Positions 36,601-50,700 of a DNA stretch of 64,000 nucleotides are shown here, one piece after another (the stretch's first letter is position 1; every line of letters starts with the position of its first letter). Below the pieces are notes generated by a model. The model saw nothing but the letters and a program-made list of their open reading frames with translations, had not been told where the DNA came from and ran no database searches. The position numbers and the translations under genes were made by a program. The stretch is from positions 1,488,001 through 1,552,000 of the forward strand of contig JASJOG010000064.1 of assembly GCA_030142905.1 (NCBI GenBank), written 5' to 3'. This stretch comes from Heliopora coerulea. Lineage: Eukaryota > Cnidaria > Anthozoa > Scleralcyonacea > Helioporidae.

Positions 36601-39600
36601 TATAAATTATTATAATCCCAAAATATACTTACTGATTTTACAAACATATAACTCTCACAATGAGTTAATATAAGTGGTTTTTCTAATTGAATTATTTTTT
36701 CACGGTTTTCGTCTTGTTTGATAAATATTTTAAGATTTGTCATTTATTTTATAATATATATTTTGAAATTAAAACTCCTCCAATTATTGATAAAGATAAA
36801 ATCCATAAATTTTCACTTGACCCAATGGGTGTTTTTGAAGATTTACCTGAAAGATCTGAAATGTCTTTTAATGTATTATTTTTCAAATCTTTTATGGATT
36901 CATTTTTCTTTATATCTTTTTTGGATTCATTTTTCTTTATTTCATTTTTCTTTATTTCATTTCCCTGTAATTTTGTTTTTTTTTCTCCACCATAATAATT
37001 TAAATTTTCGTTAATTCCAAAAACCATATTTTCATCAGAAACTTTTAATTTATTATTATATCCTTCAATAGGATTTTTTAAAATTATTAAAGATGATGGA
37101 ATTAACCATAAAGTTGGACTTATAGCTGTATTTAAAACTACATTTGTTGATGAAACTGCTTGATTCATATTATTAATCCATGTTGTCGTATCATAATTTA
37201 TTATAGAATCTTCAAAAATTTGTCTAAAAACTTTTTGTGTTTCCAATGCTGAAGCTCTATTTGAAACAATACTTTGTCTAGTTCTAGCTTGTGCTCCAAG
37301 GATTGCATAAAGATATGCTTCAATGTTGTGATTTAATAATTCTGTTCCTTTTTTGATTAATCCATTTGACAATTTTGGAATAAATTTTTTATAATCATTT
37401 TGTGTGTCTCTAATTTGACCAGGGCCGTGTTGATATCCTCTCCATGATGTAGTCATATCAATTTCATGAGAATCTCCAATGTGTCTTTTTTTTCCTGAAA
37501 TTTCTTGCCATGTCCATTTTGGATAGTGATCTTTTAAAAAACCAGCATTAAATTTATAAAATGTTTTATCGCCATTTCTCAATTGCCACATAATTCTTCT
37601 AACTGTAAAATATAGATGAAATCTCATAAATGATGTAATTTGTTTTGGAACATCAGCTGAAAATAATAAATGTTGTATTGAAATTCCGCATCCATAAGTT
37701 GCAATCCATGTTCCTATAATACTTTGAAAATATGGCTCATTAGGCGACCATTTTGCACTATCATCTGTGGTTATATTCAATTTGGGTAAATTACTTTGAA
37801 AATAATCTGTATTGTTTACATAAATCCTAAACTGATTTATAGGATAACTTAAAACATATTGTGTAGGAAAATTATCCCAATAATAAGATTTCCCAGCATA
37901 ACCAACATGTCTTTTTCCTCTTGGTAATTCTTGTATACTTCCTTCAAGTTTCCAAATTTTTGGAAAATTTGGTTTTGGTTTGTTAATATAAAGATACTTT
38001 GTCATATTTGGATCATTTTTGAAAGTGTCTGAATTTATGTCTGTTGAAATATATTCATTGTTTTTGAAATATGTTATTGTTTTTTCCCAACTTCCATCTT
38101 TATTAATATCATGCTCGAAGGTAAACCTTCGCATGTCTGCATATGGATATTTTTTCAAAAAATTTTCTTTAAACTTTTTATCCAAAATTTTTCTTTCATT
38201 AACCACAAAATCATATTCACTTCCGTAATATTTTCTTGATGCTTTTTCAACTGAATCACTAACGTTCATTATTTATTTTAATAAAAATAAATGAATCAAG
38301 ACACAGAGAAGCTTAGTCACAATGAAATCGTTATTGAACAAGAGTTAAGAGATATTTATTACAACCCAGAAACAGGTTATCAATCTGCAGAAAGACTTTA
38401 TCAAAAAGCAAAAGACAGACTTCCAAAGGGATTAAACGTTAGTAGAAAAATTGTGCAAGACTGGTTAAAAGCACAAGATACTTTTACAAGATACAAACCA
38501 ATTGTTAGAAGGCATAAATTCCAAAGAACATTTGTCAAAGATTTAGGTTATCAAATACAAATGGATTTGGTTGATATGGGAAAATACAAAAACCAGAACA
38601 AAGGATATTATTGGATACTGACAGCTGTTGAAATTTTAAGTAGATATGCATTCGCTATTCCTGTTTACAGAAAAGATACTAAAAACATGACAAAAGCTGT
38701 GGATGAATTATTAAAACAATTTAAGGAAAGATTTGGGAAATATCCAAAAGTTGCACAATTTGATGAAGGAAAAGAATTTTACAATGTAGGCATAAAAGAA
38801 CTATTGAAAAAACATAATGTTGAATATTTTTCTACAAACTCTGATAGAAAAGCAGCTATAGTTGAAAGATTTAACAGAACTCTAAAAACATCCATGTGGA
38901 AATATTTCTACAGTAAAGGAACTTATAATTGGATTAACCGCGTCAGCGGCGATCGACCGAAGGTCTCAGAAGCGAAGCTTCAGCAAAGCTCCGTTTTGAG
39001 TAACCTTGTAAATAATTATAACCATACTAAACACAGTAATATATTAATGAAACCTGCTGATGTGAACAAGTCTAACAAAGACCAAATGTGGATTACACTA
39101 TATGGTTACCCATTAGGAGATTTACCTTTACCTAAATTCAGAATTGGCGATACTGTTAGGATTTCTAAATATAAGAATATCTTTACAAAAGGTTATGAAG
39201 CTAATTTTACAGAAGAAATTTTTAAAATTGTAAAAGTATTTAGAGGTGATCCAAACATGTATGAAGTGGAAGATTTAGAAGGAGAACCAATCATTGGGAA
39301 ATTTTATGAACAGGAATTATCTGCTGTGGATAAAAAGGATGATATGTATAAAGTAGAGAAAATATTAAAAAGAAAAAAAGTTAAAGGAAAAAATATGGTG
39401 CTGGTAAAGTGGTTAGGTTATGACAATAAACATAATTCTTGGATCGCACAAGAAAATATTCAAAATATAAAATAAATAAATAAATAAATAAATGTCTGAA
39501 GGTTTTGATGATATTGAAATGAGAAATAGAAATATGGAAGAAGAGGAAGACCGTGAGGACCGTGAGGACCGTGAGGAAGAAGAAGGTGAAACAAGTTTTG

Positions 39601-42600
39601 GAGGAGATGAGGGTAATAGAAGTATTAATATAATAAACACAGAAAATCCAAGAACAACAAGGGTTAACCTTTCAAGAGAAACACCTGTAAATATATTAAG
39701 AAGAATGAGAAATGTAAAATCAATAATAACTACTGATAAAAAATCTAGTTTTAAAAAAATATTTAAAATTCAACTTGAAAAGAAAAATGGACCAAATAAT
39801 AGTATATTGTTGGATAAAACTTCGTTTGTAAGAGACCAAAAAGGAAATGTTTCAATTATTTTCAAAGGTCAAAAAATTGGTAATGTCAATTCAAAAAATG
39901 AACCAGAGTTATTTACCAGAAAAAACAAGAAATATGTTAATGAATTTAATGATTATATGAAAAAAGCAAAAAAAGAATATGAAAAAACTCCAAGTGCAGT
40001 AATAGAACAAAGAATCGGTGTAGCTGAAATTGAGCTTGCGAACCTTGGTGGTCCGCTTCGCGATGAAGTTATTAATTCTATCACTGATGATTCTATTTTA
40101 GAAATTCAAACTAAAATTGATAATATAATTAGTGAAAATAACTTAAAAACATTCATTGATAATGAACAGGATACAAGACGAACATTATTTGAAAGAAATG
40201 AATTAAGAGAATTTAGAGGTTTGGTATATTTGGAGGGTATTGACTCCAATCTATCAGAAAATGAAAAAAAAGAAGTTATACGTGGAAAAATTGATGGATT
40301 TGATAGAGAGCATCAACATTGGAAAAATAAATCTGATTTAGAAACAGCTGAACCTCAAAAAAGTATATATAAACGTTTTTCAGAAATTGCAAAACTTCAA
40401 GCAGATAAAATGAGACTTGAAAATAATGAAAGACCAATTAGTGAAGAAGGAATAAATATTTTAAATGAAAATGCTGAAGAATCTGACCTTGGAAGATTAG
40501 AAAGATTTAAAAAATGGGCAAAAGAAAATTTATTAGGTTTATCAGCAGTTGCTATTTCTGTATCAGGCATAATTACAGCAATAGTTATAAGGGCAAGAAA
40601 CGTATTAAAACAAGGTTCAAAAGCGGTTGGAAATTTAGGAAAGGCAATTGCAAATATAGGTAAAAATTTTGGTGCAGTCATTTCAGCAGTTTTGAATTTA
40701 ATTTCACAGATATTATCATGGGGTGCAAAAGGTATTGCCTTTCTTGCTAAAAATCTATGGATATTAGCTATTGCAATTACTTACTTTTTATACAATGAAT
40801 ACCGAAAGGACAAATACCGAAAGAAAAACCAAAAGGGTAAAGATTAAAAAAAAAATATTTTTGTATTTCCTATATAATAAAAAATGAATAGAGAAAACGA
40901 ATTATATCCAGGATATAAAAGATCAAAAATGAGTGAAATTAAAGGAACCAGGACAAGACGTGTTGTAACTTTAAATCCAAATTCAGTAAATCCAGAAGAA
41001 GACCTTTATATAGATATCTCAAAATTAAACCCTAATTTATGTCTTGTACCTGATTCATTAAGATTGTTATTTAATTTTAAAAATACAAATACCAAGTCTT
41101 GGTTTTTGAATAATTTATCAAAATAGTTAAAGAAAAGATTAGTTGTTAAATTTGCTGGAGAAATTGTTTATGATAATAGTGGAGAATCTATTTTGGAAAT
41201 TTACAAAGATCTATGGAAAACTGAATCCGAAAGAGCAGATATGGTTGAATATGGAATCGCTAGAGAAAATCTTAGAAAATTAATTTCAAAAGATGACTCT
41301 GGAGCAACAAGCGGAAGCGTTGAAAAAGTTAGTGATAAATTAATGTTTGATATTTATGGAACAAAACAGTGCTTAAAATTAGAAAAAATACTCTCGGATC
41401 ATGGATTATATGCTCCTTATGGAATGATTAATAATTTTCAATATATTTTAACTTTTCCAAAAGCAAGTGAAATTATGGTAGCACAAAGTGGTGAAAGTGT
41501 TGGTGGATATAAGTTGGAAAATTTAGAATTGGAATATGAAACGATTGAAAATCAAGATTTAGCAGTTGATGTTTTAACAAATTACACTACTGGAAGATCA
41601 CTATCATATAATTATGTAACTTTGATGAAAACGGTAGAATGGGATAAAAACGCAACTTTACATAATGAAACCATAAATATACCGCGTAAGAGCATGAAAG
41701 CAGTTGTATTATTATTTCGAAATAAAACTATTACAAATAGTGAGCAATTTGTTTATCCAAATATAACGGATGTTAAAATTAGTGTTGAAGGAGTCCCAAA
41801 TAGCATATATTCCCAAGGATTTCCGAAAAGAAGATTTTTTGAAGAAGCACTTAGAATATTTCGTTGTAATTATTTTGATTGCGATGCAGTTATGGATATT
41901 GAAAAATTCTACAAAGATTCATTTGCATTATGTATTGATTTAAGAACATTAGATGACAACTTTGTTTATGGAACTGGTAAAAAATTAGTAAACACACAGT
42001 CTGGACTATTGTTAGAAATTAAAAAAACTGCTATTTCTGCAAATGTAATGTGTTATATATTTGTAATAAGTGATGGATTGCTAAACATAGTAAATAAAGA
42101 TTTGTCTTCAATTCAATTTTGAAAACAAGATTAAAAATAAAAAATGAATGACAAAAAACCATTTAATATGATAATTGTTGGAATGACTGCTTGTGGAAAA
42201 ACAAAATATCTTTTAGATTTTATAGAAAATAAATATAAAAATTATTTTGATTATATTTTTTTAATTTGTCCGACATTTGAATGGAATAAAACTTATGAAA
42301 ATTGGAAATATGATAAAGATGAAGATTTTATTGCTATTCCTTGTGGCCAAGATAATGTTGAAGATTGGTTAAAATTTATAGTTGACTTTCCAAAAGGAAG
42401 TAAAAGTTTAATCATATTGGATGATTGTGCAAGTGGAAAAAATGTTAAAAATAGAACAAGTGAGTTGGTTAAATTAGGATTTAGCGCTAGACATTATAAT
42501 CTTTCCGTTGTTGTAATTACACAACAATTTACAAGTATTGCAAAACCATTTAGAGAAAATATTTCAAAATTAGTCACATTTTATAATCCAAATAAAAAAG

Positions 42601-45600
42601 ATATGACAACAATAGTTCAAGAATATTTAGGTGTGGATGACCGTAAAGAATTGGAAAAAATTTTAGAAACTTTGAAAACAAAAAAATATTCATGTTTAGA
42701 AATAAATTTAATTTTTCCATTTGGTTATAAAATAAATGAGTGCAACTAGTGATTATGTAAAAATACCGCAAATGGACGCATCCCCATCGGATGACCAGGA
42801 AAAAAAGAATAGAACAGATCCATCCACAGCGGATGATCGGGAAAAAATGCAAGATGGAAAAAAAGAAGTTATGGAAAAACGCGAAGAATTGATAAGATTA
42901 TCTGAAGATGGGGAAATTAGTCAATCGGTGCAAAATTTGAAAAAAGCAAGCGATAAAGTTATACTAAAAATTTATTCTGAATATGAAATTAAACAATCAG
43001 AAAAAGCAAATGTATTTTTAACAGATTTATTAATTAGTAAATTTGCAGATTTACTGGGAGGATTAGAAGCTATTGAAAGCAGTGAAGAATTGGAAAAAGA
43101 GTTGGTAAAAGATAAATTATTAAAAAAAGATGTAAAATCTTTGGTTGAAAAACTATCACCATATCTACCATATCTTGGAATATTATCTGGTGGAATTACA
43201 GTTGGAAAACATGTTGTTAAAAAACAAACCAAAAAAACAAATGATCAAACTTCAACAAGTGATTAAATAATTTTATAATATAATTTTATTATAAAATTAC
43301 AAAATTATACAAAATTATACAAAATTATACAAAATTATAGTAGTTTATTTATCTTCATTTTTAGGTTTTGGTTTGTCAACATGTTCATTTTTTAAATTAA
43401 TTAATGAAGCAATTATTTTATCTTTTTCTATGTCATTTTTATTTTCATTTTCAAAAGATTTTAGTAATTTTAAATGATTATTATTTTCTGAAAAATTAAT
43501 TTCTTGAATAGAATTTCTTCCAAAAGTTGCTCCAGCTTCAAAATCTTTAAAACCAATATCAACATGAGCACCAATTCTAAAACCACTTTTTTTAACTTTT
43601 CTAAAATTTATTGGTGGATACCCGTGAAGATTTATATCCAAATTTGTATCATTATTTTTAATATTATTTTCAATATGATTTTCAATACTTGAATCGTGTG
43701 TATTATTTTTACTTTTTGTTTTTGAAATACAATTACCCATTTACTTATATTAATTTTGAGAATAACTAATTTTTCCACAAATTTTACATCGAAATGTTCT
43801 AGCTTCTGAAATATAAATATAAAGTTTAAAAACATTATTCCAAAAAAATCTAAACAATTTACTAAATCTTAGGTAAAAATTTAGAATTTTCAAGCATTTT
43901 TTACATATTGTAAATAAATATCTATTAGTATTTCTTAAAACTATATCATACATTTTTATTTAAAACAAAATTCTTAAAAACGCTTCGCGTGGACCTGCGG
44001 TTCTGAGGACTTCGTCCGATGCACCTTCGGTGCTGTATCTTTATAGTGTTATTAGAGTTTTTACTTTTGTCTAAAATGTTTCCTTAAAATTCTGTCAAAA
44101 AAGGTAATTCCCCCGCCAGTCGTTGAGGGGTTTTTCCCCGCATTCCATACATGCCTAATCTCCCTAACAACGGAGCAAACCGAAAATAGTTTTTTTGTTG
44201 ACATCGAGTGAGGCTAGTTGTTAGGGAGATTGAGCATGTATGGAATGTTTGGAATGTTAAGGTTATTCCCCCAAGACAACATGTCAGCGAAGCTGTTTGA
44301 AACAGCTTTGCTGCTAAAGTTTTGACCCATTTTTAAAATGTGTTGAAATTCTTTGTAACGTAATTAAATTCATGAAAGCGGCCGGAAGTTAAGTAAACGA
44401 TCGAACGAAGTTCTCATCGACCAGAGGTCTCAGCAGCGAAGCAACCGAAAGTAGCGCCGTCAATATAAAGGAAACCCCCTACTACACTTGTAAATTTTTG
44501 ACAAAATTTTAGAATGTTCTAGAAATGGGAAGCAAAACCGAAAGTGACGACGTAAGGAAAAAGGGAAACCCCCCACGACACTTTGAAAAATTTTGACCAA
44601 ATTTGAAAATGTGTTGAAAACCTGTGACAGAATCCGGACATTACAGACTACTGTGATGCAGCAATGCACAGTACAGCATAAATACCACATAGTTGAATAA
44701 CTGACAATTGAATGAGAACAGCTTCTATTCCAGTTGCAGTGCACCTTTAATTAAGGTGGCTCCCTGGGTTGATTTTCAACGGAGCATTGGTTACTAATTA
44801 ATAATTACTGTATGCCTTTATTTAGGTACTGGGCATCAAGGAATTGGCTGGAGATTCTTGATTGCGGAAATAGAATTCACTGTATACATGTATACAAATG
44901 GAGTACATGAATATAATTATACAACAGAGCCATTCATGTCAATGCAAATACAGTGGGAGTTTTGCCGCCATCCTTTTTGCCAGACAAAAGTGGTCGAAAA
45001 TGATAGTTACATATCAGTGAACTCTATTTCTATTCACGATAAATGGAATTGTTATTGTTTAGGGCAAAATTCCGTTCTTGCATGAAAGTTCGTTCAGCAG
45101 TAGTCTAAGCGATAAAATATTTCTTTATAAAATAAAAAAAGCCAGCCAAAAACAAGGGAAAACTTCCGAAATGTTTTCTGCTAAAATCAAGGCACGGTTT
45201 CAACAGAAATTGCTCAGTAAAATTTGTTTTTAAGATTTAACTGAGAAAATATTTTACAGACAGTAACGATGAGAAGCAAACTGAAAATATATATTAGACT
45301 GAAAAATATTAGGCCTCTGTCATTGCAGATTCGGAACATGGCCTCAACGGTTTCTGGCTTATCGTTTCCCAACTCGAAACGCTGCAACTCTCCCACCATG
45401 GATTGTTAATTATTTAAGAATGTTTTTTGAGTTAAATTGTGGTTTGAATATTTCGCGGGAGTTTTTGGTCTTTCTTATGAATATGAATCGCACGGTTTGT
45501 CACTTGCTTTCCGTGTTTCCGGTTTCTAGTGCGTGTACTTTAACAAACACTTGTTCCTCGCAGCTTTCTTAGAATGTAGCAGTTTTAAGTCGAGATGATT

Positions 45601-47730
45601 GCTCATAACCGGTAAATGTCGTGTTCGGGACACTGAAAAGCGGTCGTTCATCGCGTCTGACAGGTGCTAGAAAACGTGATCGGAAAAGGGGGGTCGTAAA
45701 ACTCAGGTTCTATTATTACTTAGATACACAACAATGGTGACTCCGAAGATTGAAATCATTTTTATTTTCAACGTTTCGACTATCTTGTAGTCATCATCAG
45801 GAATGCTGTAGGTGTAGTGTGACAAACCATATATACATGAGAAGAGAACTACTGACGTCATACAAATGTATTAATAGAATATTTATTTACAAGCTCCTTC
45901 CAAGCTTTTGTCCCGTGGTTGAGAAGCGGCTTTTCAGGGTGAATGGACAAAGCTTCTTTGAATAGTAACACAAGAAAAATTTCACGCCTACTCCCGCACC
46001 CAGCCAAATTCATCACACTTTGGGACACCATAAACACGAATACCTTCTTAACTCTAAAAGCCTTGTTGTTTATAAATGCACTTGCCCGGGATGTCAAGCT
46101 TCGTATTTTGGTAAAACAGATCGCTGTTTATACATGCGAATAAAAGAACATCCCAACAGCAAAATCTCCGAAATATATAAACACATCAATACCTGCGAAC
46201 ATTTCTTACACATCCAATCATTGTTAAATCTGCCCTCAAACATATATAATCTTAATGAAATGTTCTTCCACAAATTATTTTTAACAACTGTTAATATTGG
46301 ACAAAGCCAAGCATTGGACACTGCCACTATTCAAGAAGCTTTGTCCATTCACAGTGAAAAGCATCTTCTCAACCACGGGACAAAACCTTGGAAGGAGCTT
46401 GTAAATAAATATTCTATTAATACATTTGTATGACGTCAATAGTTCTCTTCTCATGTATATATAGTTAGTCACACTACACCTCCAGCATTCCTGATGATGA
46501 CTACAAGATAGTCGAAACGTTGAAAATAAAAATGATTTCAATCTTCGGAGTCACCATTGTTGTCTATTTAATCAAAATACTCAGTGGTTATCGAAATTTC
46601 TGGACTATTACTTAGTTTTTGGATGTTTTCTTTGCTGAAATTCTTTAAAACCAGTGTACATATAGCTAAGTGAGAAAAATTTTTTCATGACAGAATTTTT
46701 TAAATAAGAAATGTACACTGTAGACCATTTTAACCAACAATTATAATTATATAGTATGGTATCAAGAATAAATACGGGTTTTTTGAAAATTTTAGTGCAA
46801 ATATGTGCTGTATGACCAAGTAAATCTACCTCAACCTCCTCCCTAACATTTTTCCATTAATAATGATTTCATTTCAGATATCAAATGTCCATGAGCATTG
46901 AAAATTAATAGTCAATTTACCAATGAATGTAAAAATAAAAATTTTGGGAAGATTCCTAAATCTTACTGTCAAATACCTGTACCTCCCAGCTCCAGTTAAA
47001 TGGACTTAGTTCAAACATTCATAGAAAGCAAAGCAAAATATTTAAAAGAATTGACAGTAAATAAGTGGGTCTTCGAAACCTCAAGGCCTAGTACATTACT
47101 GTGCCACAAACACCCTCTTTGACAGATGGTAGAAATCCTAAACAGGATCTTGTAAGATCCTGCAGGATCCTAAAATTAACAGGATTCTAACCAGGATCCT
47201 TACAGGATCCTAAGATTTTCAGGATCCTTTCTAGGATCATAATAGAATCCTAACACTAACAGGATTATATCCAGGATCCTGATAAGTTCCTAAACTCTTC
47301 AGGATCTTAAATAGGATACTGATAGGATCCTAAATTTAACAATATCATAATCAGGATCCTGATAGGATCCTACAACTAACAGGATCTTAACCAGGATTGA
47401 CAGGACCCTAACTAGGATCCTGATGAGATCCTAAAACTAATAGGATTGTAATCGCAGTCCTGCGCATAAGACTCTTAAATTAACAGCATCATAACCATGA
47501 TCGAGGCAGGATTGATCCTGTGGATATAAAGACGATTTTAATTTTTTGGATTTTAAGTTCAATGCTGTATGTACTACATGTAAGTTGCTTAAATTTTACA
47601 TGTGAAGGCATTGCTGCCATTTGCAGGCTTAACCATACACCACGCTAATCAACGTGTACGTTAGACGTGCAATTTTTGGTGACAGTTTGGCGTCTTGTTT
47701 GATTTCACTTGATGGAATAAAATGCAGGCA

Positions 47731-47772
<42 letters not shown>

Positions 47773-50700
47773 CATTATTATTATTATTATTATCATTATT
47801 ATTATTATTATCATTATTATTATTGAAAGACTTGTCTCACTATAATGCTTTGACATTAAAAAATACACGAAATGACAGCGCAGAAAGAAATCCTTTACGT
47901 CTGTAGGTATGAAGGGGTTATTGCTGTAAATTGCGAGCCGGAACGCGAAGTATGCAATAATTGGAGCATGGCCAATCTGTCCACGTGCATCACAAACGTG
48001 CAGCCACCCAATTTTGGAACCACGGTAAAGGTCAAATAGCATTCAGTTGTATCACCCTTACAGAGGCGGATCAATTATATTTGCGCGCATTCGTAAAGTT
48101 CACTACATGGCTACTAACAGGATTCCAATGTCAGAACGAGTTCAGAAGAAGATTTTGAAAGATAAATTTCCCGGTAAGTGAAATACGTCACTAAACATGT
48201 TCTTAGATATATCATAGTACTAAAGTATTGCGTTTACGCATAAAATTTGGTGTTAGTTCGTTATATTCGGTATGTTTCATGTACCGAAATTGTAATGCCG
48301 GCATGACAATGATCTGTAGGTCGGTTTAAAAAGTTGCGCAGTTTAAAAAGTCTGACTTTACTGACTTTTAGGCAATTTTTGAAATAAAATTTCGATCGTT
48401 AACCGGCATCACTTAACGTCGACAAAGGAACAGTGGTTCTATACACAACAGACAGACAACAGCGGAAAACTAATTAGGATAAGAATGCAAAAACCCCCCC
48501 AAAAACACGCAACTATCTTATACTGGTAGCGTCAGCAGAAACTTGCCAGAGTTCTGGGGAAATTATTCTTGATATAATTTCGCTTGATCAACATTCTTTT
48601 TCGGTGTTTAAAGATGTTCCAAAGTTTAGAAGCAGTGATTTTTGGTCTTACAAACATGATTGAAACACCTTGGCTTTAATTATATGGCAGCGGGTTTGGC
48701 AAACATTACAAGGATCTGGCTTAAATCTTAAATAAGGATGTGAAATGTGCCTCTGCAGTTTAAAAATTAGGGTTTCGATTCGAATTCCTATCATGAGTAT
48801 TGTAACTGTATTATTGATTTAATGTACAACTATCACAATGAAAAAGAAAGTTGCTAACTTATCAAAAGGACTGGATAAAATGTAGAAAAGCAAAATGAAT
48901 GAACTTCACAATGTCGAAACACCTCGTCACCAGAAGTGAAGCTCTCAGTACATGCATGTTCAGCTTATCAGACATGAAGAAAGGTGCATCATCTGAAACG
49001 ACGCTAATGGAATGAGTATATTCTGACATAGCAAAGTTTGTTCAGTCACCTTATATATTCTGTCCATGTATAATTATCAAATAACTGCTAAGAGACAAAA
49101 ACACTCTAGTGACTTCATTAGTAATCTTACACGGGTTATTTTAAGGTATTTCCGTTTCTAATTCCTCCAAATGGGAGGTACACCATATTCTAAATTACTC
49201 CGTTTAACCATGCCAAAAAAAAATTGTCTCAAATGCAACAAAATTTTATTAACAGGATCTCAAGGGAAAAGTGAGACGACCTTTCTCGTCTATTTTCCGG
49301 CCGAAATGAAATATTCTTTGGTTGAAGGCAAAAATGTTACCAGCCCAGAAAACCCTTTCATTCACGATATTGTGACGGTGAAAGACAGCAAAGGGGAAAC
49401 CTTTAAAGGAAAAGTAAAATTCATTGGTGTGTAGTATTCCAGTAGGACTGAATGATGACCGTCGTGATTAGATACCAAAAAAATTATATACGATCATGCT
49501 GAATCTTTGCTCTGTTTGAAACACGTTGACATTTCGGAATTTCAAACCGCTTTTTGTCTTTTTTTATACGCGATAAAATTTTATTTCCAATACGTATCCT
49601 GTGTTGAGTCCTACCTGCGTAGAGTTGGCATTTGAACGTGGAAATAGTTGTGTGTAGGGACGAGGTTGTAACCGTTTGGTTCATGTTTAAATGATGTCAG
49701 TTAAAAGATTATATGACTGGATTATGTTTTGCTTGTTTCAAATAATGATGACTTAGAATACGAATAAAGAGTAGGAAAAAATGATAGAAATAAGAATGAT
49801 GATGATAGACACTTCCAGATTTTACAGAACGACTGCTAATGTTGGTACGTGAACGGCGACAGTTTGCCGTCGTAAATGATTGGGTAAAAGATATAGCGGT
49901 AAACAAAACAAAACAAAACAAAAACACAAGAGATATTTGAAATTCATAACGGGAGATGCAATTTAGAGTCTTAACAGATTAAAAACTTAACTCTTTCATG
50001 CACCAAACTGTCATCATAATCAAATTTAAAATAGAAAGGTCAATTAGAAATTTGGATAGGTAACTTAAATAAACCACGTTAATGAATTGGATTTGTAAGT
50101 CACTTTTTGACCAATTTTAGGAATTGAGGACATCCCATTGTCTTGTAAATGAAGAATCAGTATCTGCTGGAATAAAAGGCTCTCAGGAAGAGTTTGTAAG
50201 TAAATGAAGTTTGTCTTTCTGATTTAAAGACTGCTAATATAATAACAATACACTGTATGCATTAATTGCATTATTTTGAAGATTCATTTAAAAATGAACT
50301 AGTTACACCTATGAATCTATGTTTATTAAGTAAATCTCAAAGGTATATTGTAATTCCCTGTATAGATAATTTGAACCAAAAAAGAAGTAAGATTTTAGTT
50401 TATAGGCACACTGTGTTATTCAAATAAACCCAATTATTAATCACTTTGTCTTTTAATGTTCATGTCCTTCTACTCATTATCAATTATCTGTCTGATTACA
50501 GGATGTACCTGCCAAGGCAAAGAAGCCAAATCTATATACCACTAGCCTACTTTCTCATCTTTTCACAGACAAAGAAATGAGGGAAGGTTGTGTTGAACCA
50601 AAAGAGGGAAGTAAGAAGGAAGCTTTGGATCAAGCTAAGATCAACCTCATTAAGAGTACGTTCATATTTTAAATTATTATTGATCAACTTTTTTTCATAC

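Larger units (their letters stand above)
26421..44652. mobile_element. Complete Maverick/Polinton element (18,232 bp)
   Basis: A giant self-synthesising DNA transposon with virus-like gene content. Ends are AGTAGTCTGTAATGTCC and its exact inverse, with a perfect 6-bp target duplication. It encodes the hallmark set: protein-primed DNA polymerase B, retroviral-type integrase with chromodomain, FtsK/A32-like packaging ATPase and double-jelly-roll major capsid protein, plus putative minor capsid, fibre and membrane proteins. Two gene blocks diverge from about 38280. Most frames are open, but the major capsid, one fibre and one membrane-protein gene carry single lesions, so this copy is recent yet probably not autonomous. 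Base composition is much more AT-rich than the flanks. It sits in haspin intron 1. Confidence 0.96.
45734..46564. mobile_element. Penelope-like fold-back with GIY-YIG remnant
   Basis: Inverted arms of ~230 bp (about 45734-45962 and 46328-46564), each with hammerhead-like core at the outer end and a segment encoding EALSIH...HLLNHGTK on one strand. The middle encodes the GIY-YIG part of a Penelope endonuclease. Penelope elements are known to form terminal repeats in either orientation, which explains this shape. Confidence 0.75.

Noticed and set aside
42778..42850. GC-rich duplicated segments in the small Maverick gene as cassette copies
   Set aside because: They are a local tandem duplication (DASPSDDQEK/DPSTADDREK) without the cassette hairpin words.
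47654..48042. Isoleucine-rich ORFs
   Set aside because: They are translations of an (ATT)n microsatellite.
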